DNA from: an uncultured Eubacteriales bacterium
Lineage (GTDB): Bacteria; Bacillota; Clostridia; Oscillospirales; Acutalibacteraceae
Assembly (NCBI GenBank): GCA_934491515.1
Contig: CAKSTF010000002.1
Span: 84,349-148,348 of the forward strand
Direction: 5' to 3'
DNA: 64,000 nucleotides
The stretch's first letter is position 1, and each line of letters opens with the position of its first letter. Positions 7,926 to 15,594 of this stretch are shown here, in pieces. The position numbers and the translations under genes are program-made. The notes beneath the pieces are model-generated. The model was not told the origin of the DNA. It searched no databases and saw only the letters and a program-made list of their open reading frames with translations.

Positions 7926-7962
7926 AAGTTTCACAGAGTGATAAACTCTGCGAAACTTTTTT
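7926..7962 (+). terminator. Intrinsic terminator whose stem contains the right inverted repeat
   Basis: AAGTTTC (7926-7932) pairs with GAAACTT (7952-7958), and inside it CAGAGT (7934-7939) pairs with ACTCTG (7945-7950) with a 5-base loop; the 3' arm runs into six T (7957-7962). It sits about 15 nt after the likely start site of the outward promoter. Only the inner part lies within the 23-bp repeat, so inversion would separate the 5' arm from the T tract. Confidence 0.75.
7933..7955. repeat. Right copy of 23-bp inverted repeat (IRR)
   Basis: Exact reverse complement of 6434-6456. Flanking bases differ on both sides (C at 7932 and C at 7956), which defines the repeat as 23 bp. Confidence 0.9.
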
Positions 7963-7994
7963 GGTGTTTTATGAGTAATCTAAGGCGAAAATAT

Positions 7995-8052
7995 AAAACC
8001 CCCCGAAAAGCGACAGATAATAATCTGTAACTTTTTCAGGGGGTTTATTTTT
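7995..8052. terminator. Large bidirectional terminator-like hairpin
   Basis: AAAACCCCCC (7995-8004) pairs with GGGGGTTTA (8039-8047) followed by TTTTT; a small inner hairpin (ACAGAT / ATCTGT) and an AAAAG/CTTTT helix lie inside. It separates the invertible segment from the gene at 8161. Confidence 0.65.
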
Positions 8053-8120
8053 GTTATTCCGACAACCGTTCACGCGCGGCTGTCTTTTTTATTTCTGCGG
8101 TTTTACAGGGCAAAAAAATA

Positions 8121-8151
8121 AAGCACCGAACGGTTTTCGTTCGGTGCTTTT
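8121..8151 (-). terminator. Terminator of the 8161-9072 gene
   Basis: Perfect 12-bp stem AAGCACCGAACG / CGTTCGGTGCTT; on the minus strand it is followed by TATTTTTTT, 10 bases after the stop of the membrane-protein gene. Confidence 0.85.
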
Positions 8152-8160
8152 GCTCTATAT

Positions 8161-9072
8161 TCAGTTTTCTTCGGTCTGTGTTTCTTTTGAATCGGCATCT
8201 TTTTCTGCTGTTTCTTCAAGAGTTTTTATTTCTTCAAGCACTTGTGTTGCTTTATCACAGTCCTTTTGTGAAAATGTATTTGCAGCATTTTCATTCCTCA
8301 AATCAAGCGTTTTTTCAAGGGCGACAAGCGCCTCATTTTTATCATCAACCTTAAGCGTGCCCGTTTCTATTTTTGAAATAAGACTTTTTACCTTGATTTC
8401 GCCGTTTTCGTTTAATTTGCCTTCCTTTATCTGATTTTCAAGGTGCGCAAGCGATATCTGTTCGGTATTAAATACAAGATTTTTATAACTCACCGCCATA
8501 CACGCCGTTACAACACTTAAAACTACCACAGCGGTACCGAGTACACCAATAAGGGGCGTTGTTATTTTTTTGGCGTCAGTTTCAAAGCCCGGTTCTTTTT
8601 TCAGTACAAATGCGAAAAGGATTTCGATAAATGAAAGCAGCGCGATAAGCGCGTAAACGGCAAGTTGGAACTTCCAGGTGGTTCCGGTACGGAAAATATC
8701 AATAAGCGCAAATGTTAAAACCCCTGCAACTCCGTAAACTGCGCCGTAAAAGGAAACCGCGGCGCTTCTACGCTTTATCGCAAACAGTATCATTCCGAAA
8801 ATTCCGCCAAGAATCATAATAACGGGCGCAAATACAAACTTGTTTAAATTTATTTTGCTGCCGTCGGTCACAAAAGCTTTTACCGCAGTTTCTTTTGATA
8901 AAAAGTTCTGAAGTTCCGCGTTTTCATGCGGGAAACCGATAAGATTATGTATGGACGCTACTCCGCCGTCAAATTTCCAGAAAACGGAATAGTAACATAC
9001 AACCGCAGTAAACATAAGCAAAATACATACAAAGTTAATAACGCTGTTTAAGGTCACCCTTGTGTTTTTCAT
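8161..9072 (-). CDS. Unknown membrane protein with charged C-terminal tail (303 aa)
   Basis: Five hydrophobic helices are visible: about 10-30, 78-98, 105-124, 133-157 and 172-195. A soluble loop of about 45 residues lies between the first two. Residues 200-303 are highly charged and helical and end in an acidic run (AEKDADSKETQTEEN), probably cytoplasmic. I do not recognise the family. The gene is divergent from a small ribbon-helix-helix regulator at 9184, with two GATATCTATTT repeats between them, so the regulator may control it. It ends at a strong terminator and is monocistronic. Confidence 0.75.
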   Translation of the reverse strand: MKNTRVTLNSVINFVCILLMFTAVVCYYSVFWKFDGGVASIHNLIGFPHENAELQNFLSKETAVKAFVTDGSKINLNKFVFAPVIMILGGIFGMILFAIKRRSAAVSFYGAVYGVAGVLTFALIDIFRTGTTWKFQLAVYALIALLSFIEILFAFVLKKEPGFETDAKKITTPLIGVLGTAVVVLSVVTACMAVSYKNLVFNTEQISLAHLENQIKEGKLNENGEIKVKSLISKIETGTLKVDDKNEALVALEKTLDLRNENAANTFSQKDCDKATQVLEEIKTLEETAEKDADSKETQTEEN

Positions 9073-9091
9073 AACGACATTTCTCCCTTTC

Positions 9092-9126
9092 GATATCTAT
9101 TTGTATTCTTTTTTTGATATCTATTT
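9092..9126. repeat. Tandem 11-bp direct repeats, candidate operator
   Basis: GATATCTATTT occurs at 9092-9102 and again at 9116-9126, 24 bp apart, in the divergent region between the membrane protein and the ribbon-helix-helix gene. Each contains the palindrome GATATC. Ribbon-helix-helix dimers commonly bind such spaced short repeats, so autoregulation is plausible. Confidence 0.5.
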
Positions 9127-9183
9127 TTGAATATATTATTAGTTTAACATATGGGATACAATAATGTCAAGAGGTGTTTTATC

Positions 9184-9351
9184 ATGGAAATGTTTGTACC
9201 AAAAAAGTCCGATAAAGAAGTAATATCGGTACGTCTGTCGGCTCAACTTTTAAATTCTGTTGATGAACACGCCGAAAAATACAAGATAAGCAGGAACGAA
9301 CTGATAAATCAATGTCTGCAATTCGCACTTGACCACATTGAAGAAAAGTAA
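9184..9351 (+). CDS. Ribbon-helix-helix (CopG/Arc-like) DNA-binding protein, 55 aa
   Basis: The preferred start is the ATG at 9184, preceded by AAGAGGTG at a proper distance; an in-frame ATG at 9151 lacks a ribosome site. The protein reads as strand EVISVRLS, helix AQLLNSVDEHAEKY, turn KISRNE, helix LINQCLQFALDHI, the ribbon-helix-helix fold used by plasmid and antitoxin-type regulators. There is no adjacent toxin. It is divergent from the membrane protein at 8161-9072, and repeats at 9092-9126 are likely binding sites. It is the only plus-strand gene in this part of the window. Confidence 0.8.
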   Translation: MEMFVPKKSDKEVISVRLSAQLLNSVDEHAEKYKISRNELINQCLQFALDHIEEK

Positions 9352-9362
9352 CCGCAAAAAAA

Positions 9363-9400
9363 TATCCCGACCGTACTTTTAAGTACAGTCGGGATTTTCT
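9363..9400. terminator. Bidirectional terminator between the RHH gene and the GH13 gene
   Basis: ATCCCGAC-GTAC / GTAC-GTCGGGAT stem with T-rich ends on both strands (TTTCTTATTTT on plus, ATATTTTTTT on minus). It serves both convergent genes. Confidence 0.85.
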
Positions 9401-9408
9401 TATTTTAC

Positions 9409-11094
9409 TTACATATCAAGTTCGTAGACTTCCGCTTCCCACGGCATAAGTTTGCCGCTTTGTACGGCAGGAATATTTCCCTTTCTGTTTGAAAGAATAC
9501 GTTTCCAGATACTGTTTTTAAGTTCTTCCGGCATCTCGAATTCCACTTCAAGGTCGGATTTGTTTGCCACTATAAGCAGCGTCTGCCTTGCGCAAGACCT
9601 TGTATAAACAATAAGTTCGTCACTGTCATTCAGATAGAATTTAAGATCACCGTCGATAATTGCAGGTTCGGTTTTACGCATTTCGGTCAGTTTCTTATAA
9701 AAATCGAAAATAGAGTTTTCCGAATTTCTGTCCGCCGCGTAATTTATCTCCTCTGCCCTGTTGCTTATTTTAAGCCAGGGCTTTCCGCTTGTAAATCCTG
9801 CGTTTTCGCTATCGTCCCAAAGGTAGGGCGAACGGGCGTTATCGCGGCTTTTTTCCCTGATTGCGGCAAGCGCTTCTTTGGGGTCAACGCCGTTTTTGAC
9901 CATTGAATAATAGTCGCCTTTTGTATAGCAATCGTTATAATCTTCTATATTATCAAAGGCTATATTCGTCATACCTATTTCTTCGCCCTGATAGATTATA
10001 GGCATACCTGGGGTTGTGTGAACAAGAGTTGCGAGAAGTTTTGCCGATTCCACCCTGTATTCCCTGTCGTTACCGTAATGGGAGACCATACGCGGCTGGT
10101 CGTGGTTGCACATATACTGCACAAGCCAACCGTTGCGGCGCATTATCTTTTCGTACCATGCCGATTCCTGATTTCTGAAAATCGCGGGCGTAAAGGGCGG
10201 TTTTTTTCTGCCTATCATGGTAAATATGTAAGCCGAATCAACCTCTTTGCGGTGCTGGCCCACATAATAAACGGCGTTATCGGCATTAAGACCCGAGCCC
10301 TCACCCATCGAGAAACAGTCCCTGCCCTCGAACACATTTTTGTGTATTTCCTGCCAGATTTCGTGAATACCGTCAACACAGGTGCACATATCCCTGTCTG
10401 CAACAAAACCGTTTATATCAAGTTTAGGGTCGGGAGTTTTCAGGGAGTCGGGAAATCCCGCCGGCTTTTTAAGACGTGTGAAAATATCGAACCTGAAGCC
10501 GTCAACGCCCATATCAAGCCACCAGTTAAGCATATCGTATACCGCCTGACGCAGCGGCTGATATTCCCAGTTTAAGTCGGGCATTTTTGCGGAATACTGA
10601 TGGAGGTAATATTCGCCTGTCGCCTCGTCAAAAGTCCATGCGCTGCCGTCGCCCTCCTGAAAATAGTTGCCCCAGTTATTAGGCGGCGTGCCGTCGGCTT
10701 TCGGGGGCTGCCATATATAAAAATTTCTGTAAGGATTGTCTTTTGACTTTTTCGATTCGCGGAACCATTCACATTCATCGGAAGAGTGATTCAAAACCAT
10801 ATCCATAACCACACGGATTCCCATGGAATGTGCCGTATCAAGCAGGTCTTTAAAATCGTCCAAAGTGCCGTAGGCAGGGTCAATATCCCGATAATCGGCA
10901 ACATCGTAACCGTTATCAACCTGCGGCGACTTATAAATAGGGGTAAACCAGATAACGTTTACGCCCAACTCTTTAAGAATAGGAAGTTTTGATTTAACAC
11001 CCTTAAGATCGCCTATACCGTCGCCGTTGCTGTCGCAGAAACTTTTCGTATAAATTTCATACATCACGGCTTCGTGCCACCATTTCTTGTTCAT
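9409..11094 (-). CDS. malL: GH13 alpha-glucosidase (oligo-1,6-glucosidase type)
   Basis: A 561-residue cytoplasmic GH13_31-like enzyme; the family hydrolyses alpha-1,6 or alpha-1,4 links at the non-reducing end of isomalto- and malto-oligosaccharides. The N-terminus WWHEAVMYEIYTKSF and the four GH13 regions are present: VVMDMVLNH (D98, N102-H103), GFRFDIF with the nucleophile Asp203, SMGEGSG with the acid/base Glu265, and MCNHDQPR with Asp332. Length is standard. The ATG follows GGAGGGTAT at a good distance. No sugar transporter or regulator is adjacent; the glycogen operon at 34-40 kb is the nearest related pathway. Exact substrate (isomaltose, trehalulose, sucrose) cannot be read from sequence. 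Confidence 0.9.
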   Translation of the reverse strand: MNKKWWHEAVMYEIYTKSFCDSNGDGIGDLKGVKSKLPILKELGVNVIWFTPIYKSPQVDNGYDVADYRDIDPAYGTLDDFKDLLDTAHSMGIRVVMDMVLNHSSDECEWFRESKKSKDNPYRNFYIWQPPKADGTPPNNWGNYFQEGDGSAWTFDEATGEYYLHQYSAKMPDLNWEYQPLRQAVYDMLNWWLDMGVDGFRFDIFTRLKKPAGFPDSLKTPDPKLDINGFVADRDMCTCVDGIHEIWQEIHKNVFEGRDCFSMGEGSGLNADNAVYYVGQHRKEVDSAYIFTMIGRKKPPFTPAIFRNQESAWYEKIMRRNGWLVQYMCNHDQPRMVSHYGNDREYRVESAKLLATLVHTTPGMPIIYQGEEIGMTNIAFDNIEDYNDCYTKGDYYSMVKNGVDPKEALAAIREKSRDNARSPYLWDDSENAGFTSGKPWLKISNRAEEINYAADRNSENSIFDFYKKLTEMRKTEPAIIDGDLKFYLNDSDELIVYTRSCARQTLLIVANKSDLEVEFEMPEELKNSIWKRILSNRKGNIPAVQSGKLMPWEAEVYELDM

Positions 11095-11221
11095 AATACC
11101 CTCCGAATTTTCATTTTTAGTACGTCATACAGATTATATTTTACTGTAATTACATTCTTTTGTCTACATCAATTTGATAATTTTCTTAAAAAATGATAAC
11201 TTTTGCGATACATAAAAAATC

Positions 11222-11247
11222 AAGCCCCCGCTTAAAAGCGGGGGCTT
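11222..11247 (-). terminator. Terminator of the ribosomal-protein operon
   Basis: AAGCCCCCGCTT / AAGCGGGGGCTT perfect stem; the minus strand continues GATTTTTTATG. It lies about 90 bp after the rplQ stop and closes the S10-spc-alpha cluster. Confidence 0.85.
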
Positions 11248-11337
11248 TTCGGCAGTTTTAGCACACATGTTATCCCGCAAACGGTATACATTGCGGCTGC
11301 GGAAATATCCGCCGTGTGAAAACATGAGAACTAAATA

Positions 11338-11679
11338 TTAAACTAACTCGATAATTGCCATTTCGGCAGCATCGCCGCGGCGCGGACCGGTTTTTGTGAT
11401 ACGGCAGTAGCCGCCGTTGCGGTCCTTATACTTAGGAGCAATTTCGTTGTAAAGTTTTGCTACAACTTCCTCCTTAGTTATAAACGCCATTGCCTGACGC
11501 TTGCTGTGAAGTGTGTTGGTCTTAGCGAGTGTGATATACTTTTCTGCCATAGCGCTTACTTCTTTTGCTCTGGTCACTGTGGTTTCGATCTTGCCGTTTT
11601 CAAGCAGGAAAGTTACCATAGCGCGGAGCATTGCGGTTCTGTGAGCGCTGGTTCTACCAAGTTTACGTGTACCCGGCAT
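11338..11679 (-). CDS. rplQ: 50S ribosomal protein L17
   Basis: 113 residues beginning MPGTRKLGRTSAHRTAMLRA, the conserved L17 N-terminus, and ending with the R-x-GD-x-A-x-MA-x-IEL motif. L17 sits near the peptide exit tunnel. It is the last gene of the operon, 14 bp after rpoA, with the operon terminator at 11222-11247. The 113-residue length is the short bacterial form. Confidence 0.97.
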   Translation of the reverse strand: MPGTRKLGRTSAHRTAMLRAMVTFLLENGKIETTVTRAKEVSAMAEKYITLAKTNTLHSKRQAMAFITKEEVVAKLYNEIAPKYKDRNGGYCRITKTGPRRGDAAEMAIIELV

Positions 11680-11693
11680 TTATGTTCACTCCT

Positions 11694-12644
11694 TTAATCG
11701 TCGTTCTTTTTAAGGCTGAACCCGAAAGAATCAAGTTTGTTGATAACCTCTTCAAGAGACTTTCTGCCCAAGTTTCTGACCTTCATCATATCCTCTTCGG
11801 ATTTTTCAATAAGGTCCTCTACCGTGTTGATGCCGGCGCGCTTTAAGCAGTTATAACTTCTTACCGAAAGGTCAAGTTCATCAATTGTAAGGTCAAGAAC
11901 CTTCTCTTTGGTGTTCTCGCTCTTTTCAGCCATAATGCTTGCCGCTTCGCTTGCACCCTCTGTAAGATTTAAGAATATCTCAAAGTGTTCGATAAGAATC
12001 TTAGCCGAAAGCGATACGGCTTCCTTGGCGCTTAAAGAGCCGTCGGTCCATACCTCAAGGGTAAGTTTGTTCTTATCTACAACATTTCCTACACGGGTGT
12101 TGTCAACAGTAAAGTTTGCCTTGAGAACGGGGGTATAGATAGAGTCCATCGGAATAACGCCGATAACGGTCTCGCCGCCCTTGTTCTGTTCGGCTGATAC
12201 ATAACCTCTGCCCTTATCGAGAGTCATCTCCATATTCAGCTTTGCGCCCTCATCGAGAGTGGCAATGTACATATCGGGGTTAAGAATCTCAACTTCGGAA
12301 TCGGGCTTTATGTCCGCAGCGGTAACTACGCAGGGACCTTCCGCCTCAATGTAGATCTTCTTAGCGCTTTCCGAATGAAGTTTCGCAATAAGTCCCTTTA
12401 AGTTAAGGATTATTTCGGTAACATCTTCCTTAACGCCGGGGATAGTGGAAAACTCATGAACAACGCCGTCAATCTTAACGTGGGTAACCGCAACACCGGG
12501 AAGTATGGAAAGAAGAACCCTTCTCATACTGTTTCCGAGAGTGGTAGCGTAACCTCTCTCAAGCGGCTCCATTACGAATTTACCGTAGGTACCGTCCTCG
12601 GTAAGTTCCAAAGTCTCTATTCTGGGCTTTTCAATTTCTATCAT
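11694..12644 (-). CDS. rpoA: RNA polymerase alpha subunit
   Basis: 316 residues: N-terminal dimerisation domain with the E-P-L-E-R-G-Y-A-TTLGNS-x-RR signature (28-43) and the C-terminal domain (about 250-310) with the LDLSVRSYNCLKRAGI and RNLGRKSLEEV motifs that contact UP elements and activators. Length is normal for Clostridia. It lies in its usual place between rpsD and rplQ. Confidence 0.98.
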   Translation of the reverse strand: MIEIEKPRIETLELTEDGTYGKFVMEPLERGYATTLGNSMRRVLLSILPGVAVTHVKIDGVVHEFSTIPGVKEDVTEIILNLKGLIAKLHSESAKKIYIEAEGPCVVTAADIKPDSEVEILNPDMYIATLDEGAKLNMEMTLDKGRGYVSAEQNKGGETVIGVIPMDSIYTPVLKANFTVDNTRVGNVVDKNKLTLEVWTDGSLSAKEAVSLSAKILIEHFEIFLNLTEGASEAASIMAEKSENTKEKVLDLTIDELDLSVRSYNCLKRAGINTVEDLIEKSEEDMMKVRNLGRKSLEEVINKLDSFGFSLKKNDD

Positions 12645-12731
12645 TTAAAAGCTCCGTTTCTCCGCACCGGATTATTTTATGCGACGCCCTCAAAGTGCGG
12701 AAGAGGGCACGCAAGGAAAATTAGCCTTCTA

Positions 12732-13358
12732 TTACTTAGAATAGAACTCAACTATCAGTTGCTCTTCAACAGGAGCCTCGATCTGCTCGCGTGTGGGAAG
12801 ATTGTTAACTGTAACAGTCATAGCGGTCTTATCAACCGACATCCATTCGGGTGTGGGACGTGCGCCGTTTGCTTCCACTACATTTTTGATCTTCTCAAGA
12901 CCGCGGGATTTTTCGCATACGGAAACGGTGTCGCCTGCCTTCAAAATATAAGAAGCAATGTCAACACGCTTGCCGTTTACTTCAAAATGACCGTGACCTA
13001 CAAGCTGACGCGCTTCCGCACGGCTGCTTGCAAAGCCTGCTCTGTAAACTACATTGTCGAGGCGGCTTTCAAGAATACGAAGAAGGTTATCGCCTGTGAT
13101 ACCCTGTTTTCTCTCTGCAACCTCAAAATAATGATGGAACTGATTTTCCTGAACGCCGTAGAAACGTCTTGCAGTCTGCTTAGCGCGGAGCTGCATACCG
13201 TATTCGGATGACTTCTTTCTACCCTGTCCATGCTGACCGGGCGCATAGCCGCGGTTACCGATGGAGCATTTTTCCGAGTAGCAGCGTTCGCCCTTGAGGA
13301 ACAGTTTCTGACCCTCGCGGCGGCAAAGTCTGCAAACTGCACCGGTATATCTTGCCAT
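12732..13358 (-). CDS. rpsD: 30S ribosomal protein S4 (zinc-binding form)
   Basis: 208 residues with the S4 RNA-binding domain (about 95-160, LESRLDNVVYRAGFA). The N-terminus carries CRLCRREG...CYSEKC, four cysteines that mark the zinc-containing variant common in Clostridia. S4 nucleates 16S 5'-domain assembly and often represses its own operon in Firmicutes. The 87-bp gap to rpoA is the longest within the alpha portion of the cluster. Confidence 0.97.
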   Translation of the reverse strand: MARYTGAVCRLCRREGQKLFLKGERCYSEKCSIGNRGYAPGQHGQGRKKSSEYGMQLRAKQTARRFYGVQENQFHHYFEVAERKQGITGDNLLRILESRLDNVVYRAGFASSRAEARQLVGHGHFEVNGKRVDIASYILKAGDTVSVCEKSRGLEKIKNVVEANGARPTPEWMSVDKTAMTVTVNNLPTREQIEAPVEEQLIVEFYSK

Positions 13359-13394
13359 CTGTTACACCTCCAAATAATTTAAAACAATAATCAA

Positions 13395-13790
13395 TTAAAC
13401 GCGTCTTCTCTTGGGAGGACGGCAGCCATTGTGCGGAATCGGGGTAACATCTTTGATCATGCTAACCTCAAGACCTGCCGACTGCAGCGCACGGATAGCG
13501 GCCTCGCGACCGGCACCGGGTCCCTTAACATAAACTTCAACAGTTTTAAGACCGTGCTCCATGGCAGCCTTTGCAGCCTTCTCCGCAGCGGACTGTGCCG
13601 CAAAAGGAGTGGACTTTTTAGAACCGCGGAAGCCAAGCTCGCCTGCGGATGCCCACGAAAGAGCATTGCCCTGAGTATCGGTTATTGTAACTATTGTGTT
13701 GTTGAAGGTTGACTGAATGTGCGCGGCACCGCGTTCAATGTTCTTTTTTTCACGACGGCGTCTGACGGTCGTCTTTTTAGCAGTAGCCAT
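13395..13790 (-). CDS. rpsK: 30S ribosomal protein S11
   Basis: 131 residues; recognisable from the GAAHIQSTFNNTIVTITD strand, the GFRGSKKSTPFAAQ segment and the C-terminal DVTPIPHNGCRPPKRRRV. It forms the platform of the small subunit with S6/S18. It begins 17 bp after rpsM. Confidence 0.97.
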   Translation of the reverse strand: MATAKKTTVRRRREKKNIERGAAHIQSTFNNTIVTITDTQGNALSWASAGELGFRGSKKSTPFAAQSAAEKAAKAAMEHGLKTVEVYVKGPGAGREAAIRALQSAGLEVSMIKDVTPIPHNGCRPPKRRRV

Positions 13791-13806
13791 TAGTTCTTCC
13801 TCCTAC

Positions 13807-14175
13807 TTACTTTTTTTTGTTAGCTATCGTTCTCTTCGGGCCCTTGCGGGTACGAGCGTTTGTTTTGGAACGCTGACCTCTTACGGGTAAACCTTTACGG
13901 TGACGAAGTCCGCGATAACTGCCGATTTCGATAAGTCTTTTGATATCCAACGCAACGGTACGGCGACGGTCACCCTCAACCTGAAGGTTATGGTCGATAT
14001 ACTCACGAAGCTTTGAAATATCCGCTTCAGTAAGGTCCTTAACGCGAACATCGGGGTTAATGCCGGTTTCGGCAAGAATCTTTTTAGATGTTGTAAGACC
14101 TATTCCGTAGATGTAAGTGAGTCCGATTTCAACTCGCTTCTCGTTAGGAAGGTCAACACCAGCAATACGTGCCAT
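13807..14175 (-). CDS. rpsM: 30S ribosomal protein S13
   Basis: 122 residues starting MARIAGVDLPNEKRVEIGLTY, with the helix-two-turn-helix domain and the basic tail RGQRSKTNARTRKGPKR that reaches towards the P-site tRNA. S13 contacts the large subunit in the B1 bridges. It follows rpmJ by 39 bp. Confidence 0.97.
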   Translation of the reverse strand: MARIAGVDLPNEKRVEIGLTYIYGIGLTTSKKILAETGINPDVRVKDLTEADISKLREYIDHNLQVEGDRRRTVALDIKRLIEIGSYRGLRHRKGLPVRGQRSKTNARTRKGPKRTIANKKK

Positions 14176-14214
14176 TTATCAAAGCACCTCCATAATTTTT
14201 TGGCTAGCGCGGGA

Positions 14215-14328
14215 TTAACCCTGGCGCTGCTTGTGCTTCGGGTTTTCACAGATAACCATGACTTTACCCTTACGCTTGATGATCTTGCATTTTTCGCAAA
14301 TCTTTTTTACAGAAGGTCTGACTTTCAT
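14215..14328 (-). CDS. rpmJ: 50S ribosomal protein L36
   Basis: A 37-codon gene between infA and rpsM. It reads MKVRPSVKKICEKCKIIKRK and ends HKQRQG, with the C-x2-C..C-x4-H zinc motif of the C+ form of L36. The ATG at 14328 is preceded by AGGAGGTAAAATCC. Position infA-rpmJ-rpsM is the standard Firmicutes order. Confidence 0.97.
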   Translation of the reverse strand: MKVRPSVKKICEKCKIIKRKGKVMVICENPKHKQRQG

Positions 14329-14358
14329 TTGGATTTTACCTCCTAAAATTTCCTTTGT

Positions 14359-14577
14359 CTACTTAGAACGCCATGTAATGCGCCCTTTGGACAAATCGTA
14401 CGGGGACATTTCAACCGTCACCTTATCGCCGGGAAGTATTCTTATGAAATTCATACGAAGTTTTCCGGAAATATGGGCAAGTATCTGATGTCCGCCCTGG
14501 ATTTCTACTTTAAATACTGCATTAGGCATTGCTTCAACAACGGTGCCTTCAAGTTCAATCATATCTGATTTTGACAT
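14359..14577 (-). CDS. infA: Translation initiation factor IF-1
   Basis: 72 residues, a single S1/OB-fold domain (MSKSDMIELEGTVVEAMPNA to the R-I-T-W-R end). It binds the A site of the 30S during initiation. Start and the stop of the KOW gene overlap by one base at 14577, which suggests translational coupling. Confidence 0.97.
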   Translation of the reverse strand: MSKSDMIELEGTVVEAMPNAVFKVEIQGGHQILAHISGKLRMNFIRILPGDKVTVEMSPYDLSKGRITWRSK

Positions 14578-14846
14578 TAAATTTCCTCCTGATAGAGATA
14601 TGTTCCCTCAGCGTAAATTCTTAAATTTTTTCTGATGGAACTGTCACTGTTTAACCGTTCCGCCGGGAGAAATGCGTCGGTAAATTCAAGGTGTTTCGGA
14701 TTTTTGCGTTTCGGATTTTTAAGTCTGCGCTCCTTCCCGTCACACACAAGCGGGAATTTGCCGCAAAAACCTACTATTACCATAAACCTGCCGCGGTCGC
14801 GCCCTGCCGCCGAACATACAATTCTGCCAACCATAGCCTTCCTCAC
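14577..14846 (-). CDS. KOW-domain RNA-binding protein between map and infA
   Basis: 89 residues with an N-terminal KOW-like strand pair, MVGRIVCSAAGRDRGRFMVIVG, and a basic stretch RRLKNPKRKNPKHLEF. A small KOW protein (L14e/L6e/L27e-like) at this exact place is usual in Clostridia and some Bacilli. Role is probably RNA or ribosome binding; no specific function is established from the sequence. It overlaps the end of map by 4 bp and touches infA by one base. Confidence 0.85.
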   Translation of the reverse strand: MRKAMVGRIVCSAAGRDRGRFMVIVGFCGKFPLVCDGKERRLKNPKRKNPKHLEFTDAFLPAERLNSDSSIRKNLRIYAEGTYLYQEEI

Positions 14847-15592
14847 GCAATCGTCATAATCTGCGGTCCGTCGGGTGTGATTACTATCGTATGTTCAAAA
14901 TGGGCTGAAAGCGAGCCGTCACGGGTAAGAACGGTCCATCCGTCGGGTAATACTTTAACTCCGCATTTTCCTGCGTTAACCATCGGCTCTATTGCCAATG
15001 TCATACCCGGCATTAGGCGGATTCCTCTGCCCGGCGTGCCGTAATTCGGCACTTCGGGAGATTCGTGCAGGTCTGTACCTATTCCGTGACCTACAAAATC
15101 GCGGACCACGGAAAAGCCCCTGTCCTCAACATACTTTTGCACAGCGTAGCCTATATCGCCGAGTCTGCCGCCGACCACCGCCGCTTTTATGCCTTCATAA
15201 AGGCTTTCTTCGGTAGCGGTCATCAGCCGCTTTGCCTCTTCGGATACGTCTCCGCAGGCAAATGTGGCAGCATTATCGCCGTTATAGCCGTCAAACTTTG
15301 CGCCAAGGTCCACCGAAACGATGTCCCCTGCGCAAATTTTACGCTTTTTGCTCGGTATGCCGTGAATGACCTCGTTGTTGATTGATATACAAGCGGTTGC
15401 CGGATAACCTTCGTAATTTTTGAAGTTGGGCGTTCCGCCCTGACTTAAAATGTACTTTTCCGCCAGAGCGTCAAGCTCGGCAGTAGTAACACCCGGTTCA
15501 ACCGCATTGCCAACCGTTTTTAATGCTCCGGCCGAAATTCTGCAAGCTTCTCGCATTATCTTAAGCTCGCGACCGGTTTTAAGGACTATCAT
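14843..15592 (-). CDS. map: Methionine aminopeptidase, type I
   Basis: 249 residues. Metal ligands of the pita-bread fold are visible: Asp in VSVDLGAKFDGYNGDNA, His in GHGIGTDLHESPEVPN, Glu in LAIEPMVN and Glu in FEHTIVIT. There is no N-terminal zinc extension, so type Ia-like. It removes the initiator methionine from nascent proteins. It lies 2 bp after adk, as in other Firmicutes spc operons. Confidence 0.97.
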   Translation of the reverse strand: MIVLKTGRELKIMREACRISAGALKTVGNAVEPGVTTAELDALAEKYILSQGGTPNFKNYEGYPATACISINNEVIHGIPSKKRKICAGDIVSVDLGAKFDGYNGDNAATFACGDVSEEAKRLMTATEESLYEGIKAAVVGGRLGDIGYAVQKYVEDRGFSVVRDFVGHGIGTDLHESPEVPNYGTPGRGIRLMPGMTLAIEPMVNAGKCGVKVLPDGWTVLTRDGSLSAHFEHTIVITPDGPQIMTIA

Positions 15593-15594
15593 AC

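Larger units (their letters stand above)
6434..7955. mobile_element. Putative invertible segment (recombinase inside exact 23-bp inverted repeats)
   Basis: About 1.5 kb bounded by IRL (6434-6456) and IRR (7933-7955). It holds one complete tyrosine recombinase and about 280 bp upstream of it, including an outward promoter (7876-7903, plus strand). In the orientation shown, that promoter points away from the fibre operon and hits a terminator formed around IRR. Inversion would aim it at the operon start at 6310, and would replace the outer half of the terminator (GAAACTT plus six T) by a sequence lacking the T run. Phase-variable promoters with an adjacent Tyr recombinase are well known in gut bacteria; that this one flips is inferred, not shown. 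Confidence 0.75.

Noticed and set aside
7698..7934. 78-residue minus-strand open frame in the recombinase upstream region
   Set aside because: It spans the promoter and hairpins of the invertible segment and shows no protein-like features.
6434..7955. Repeats read as att sites of an integrated phage or IME
   Set aside because: They are inverted, not direct, and the segment holds no element genes besides the recombinase; an invertible segment fits better.
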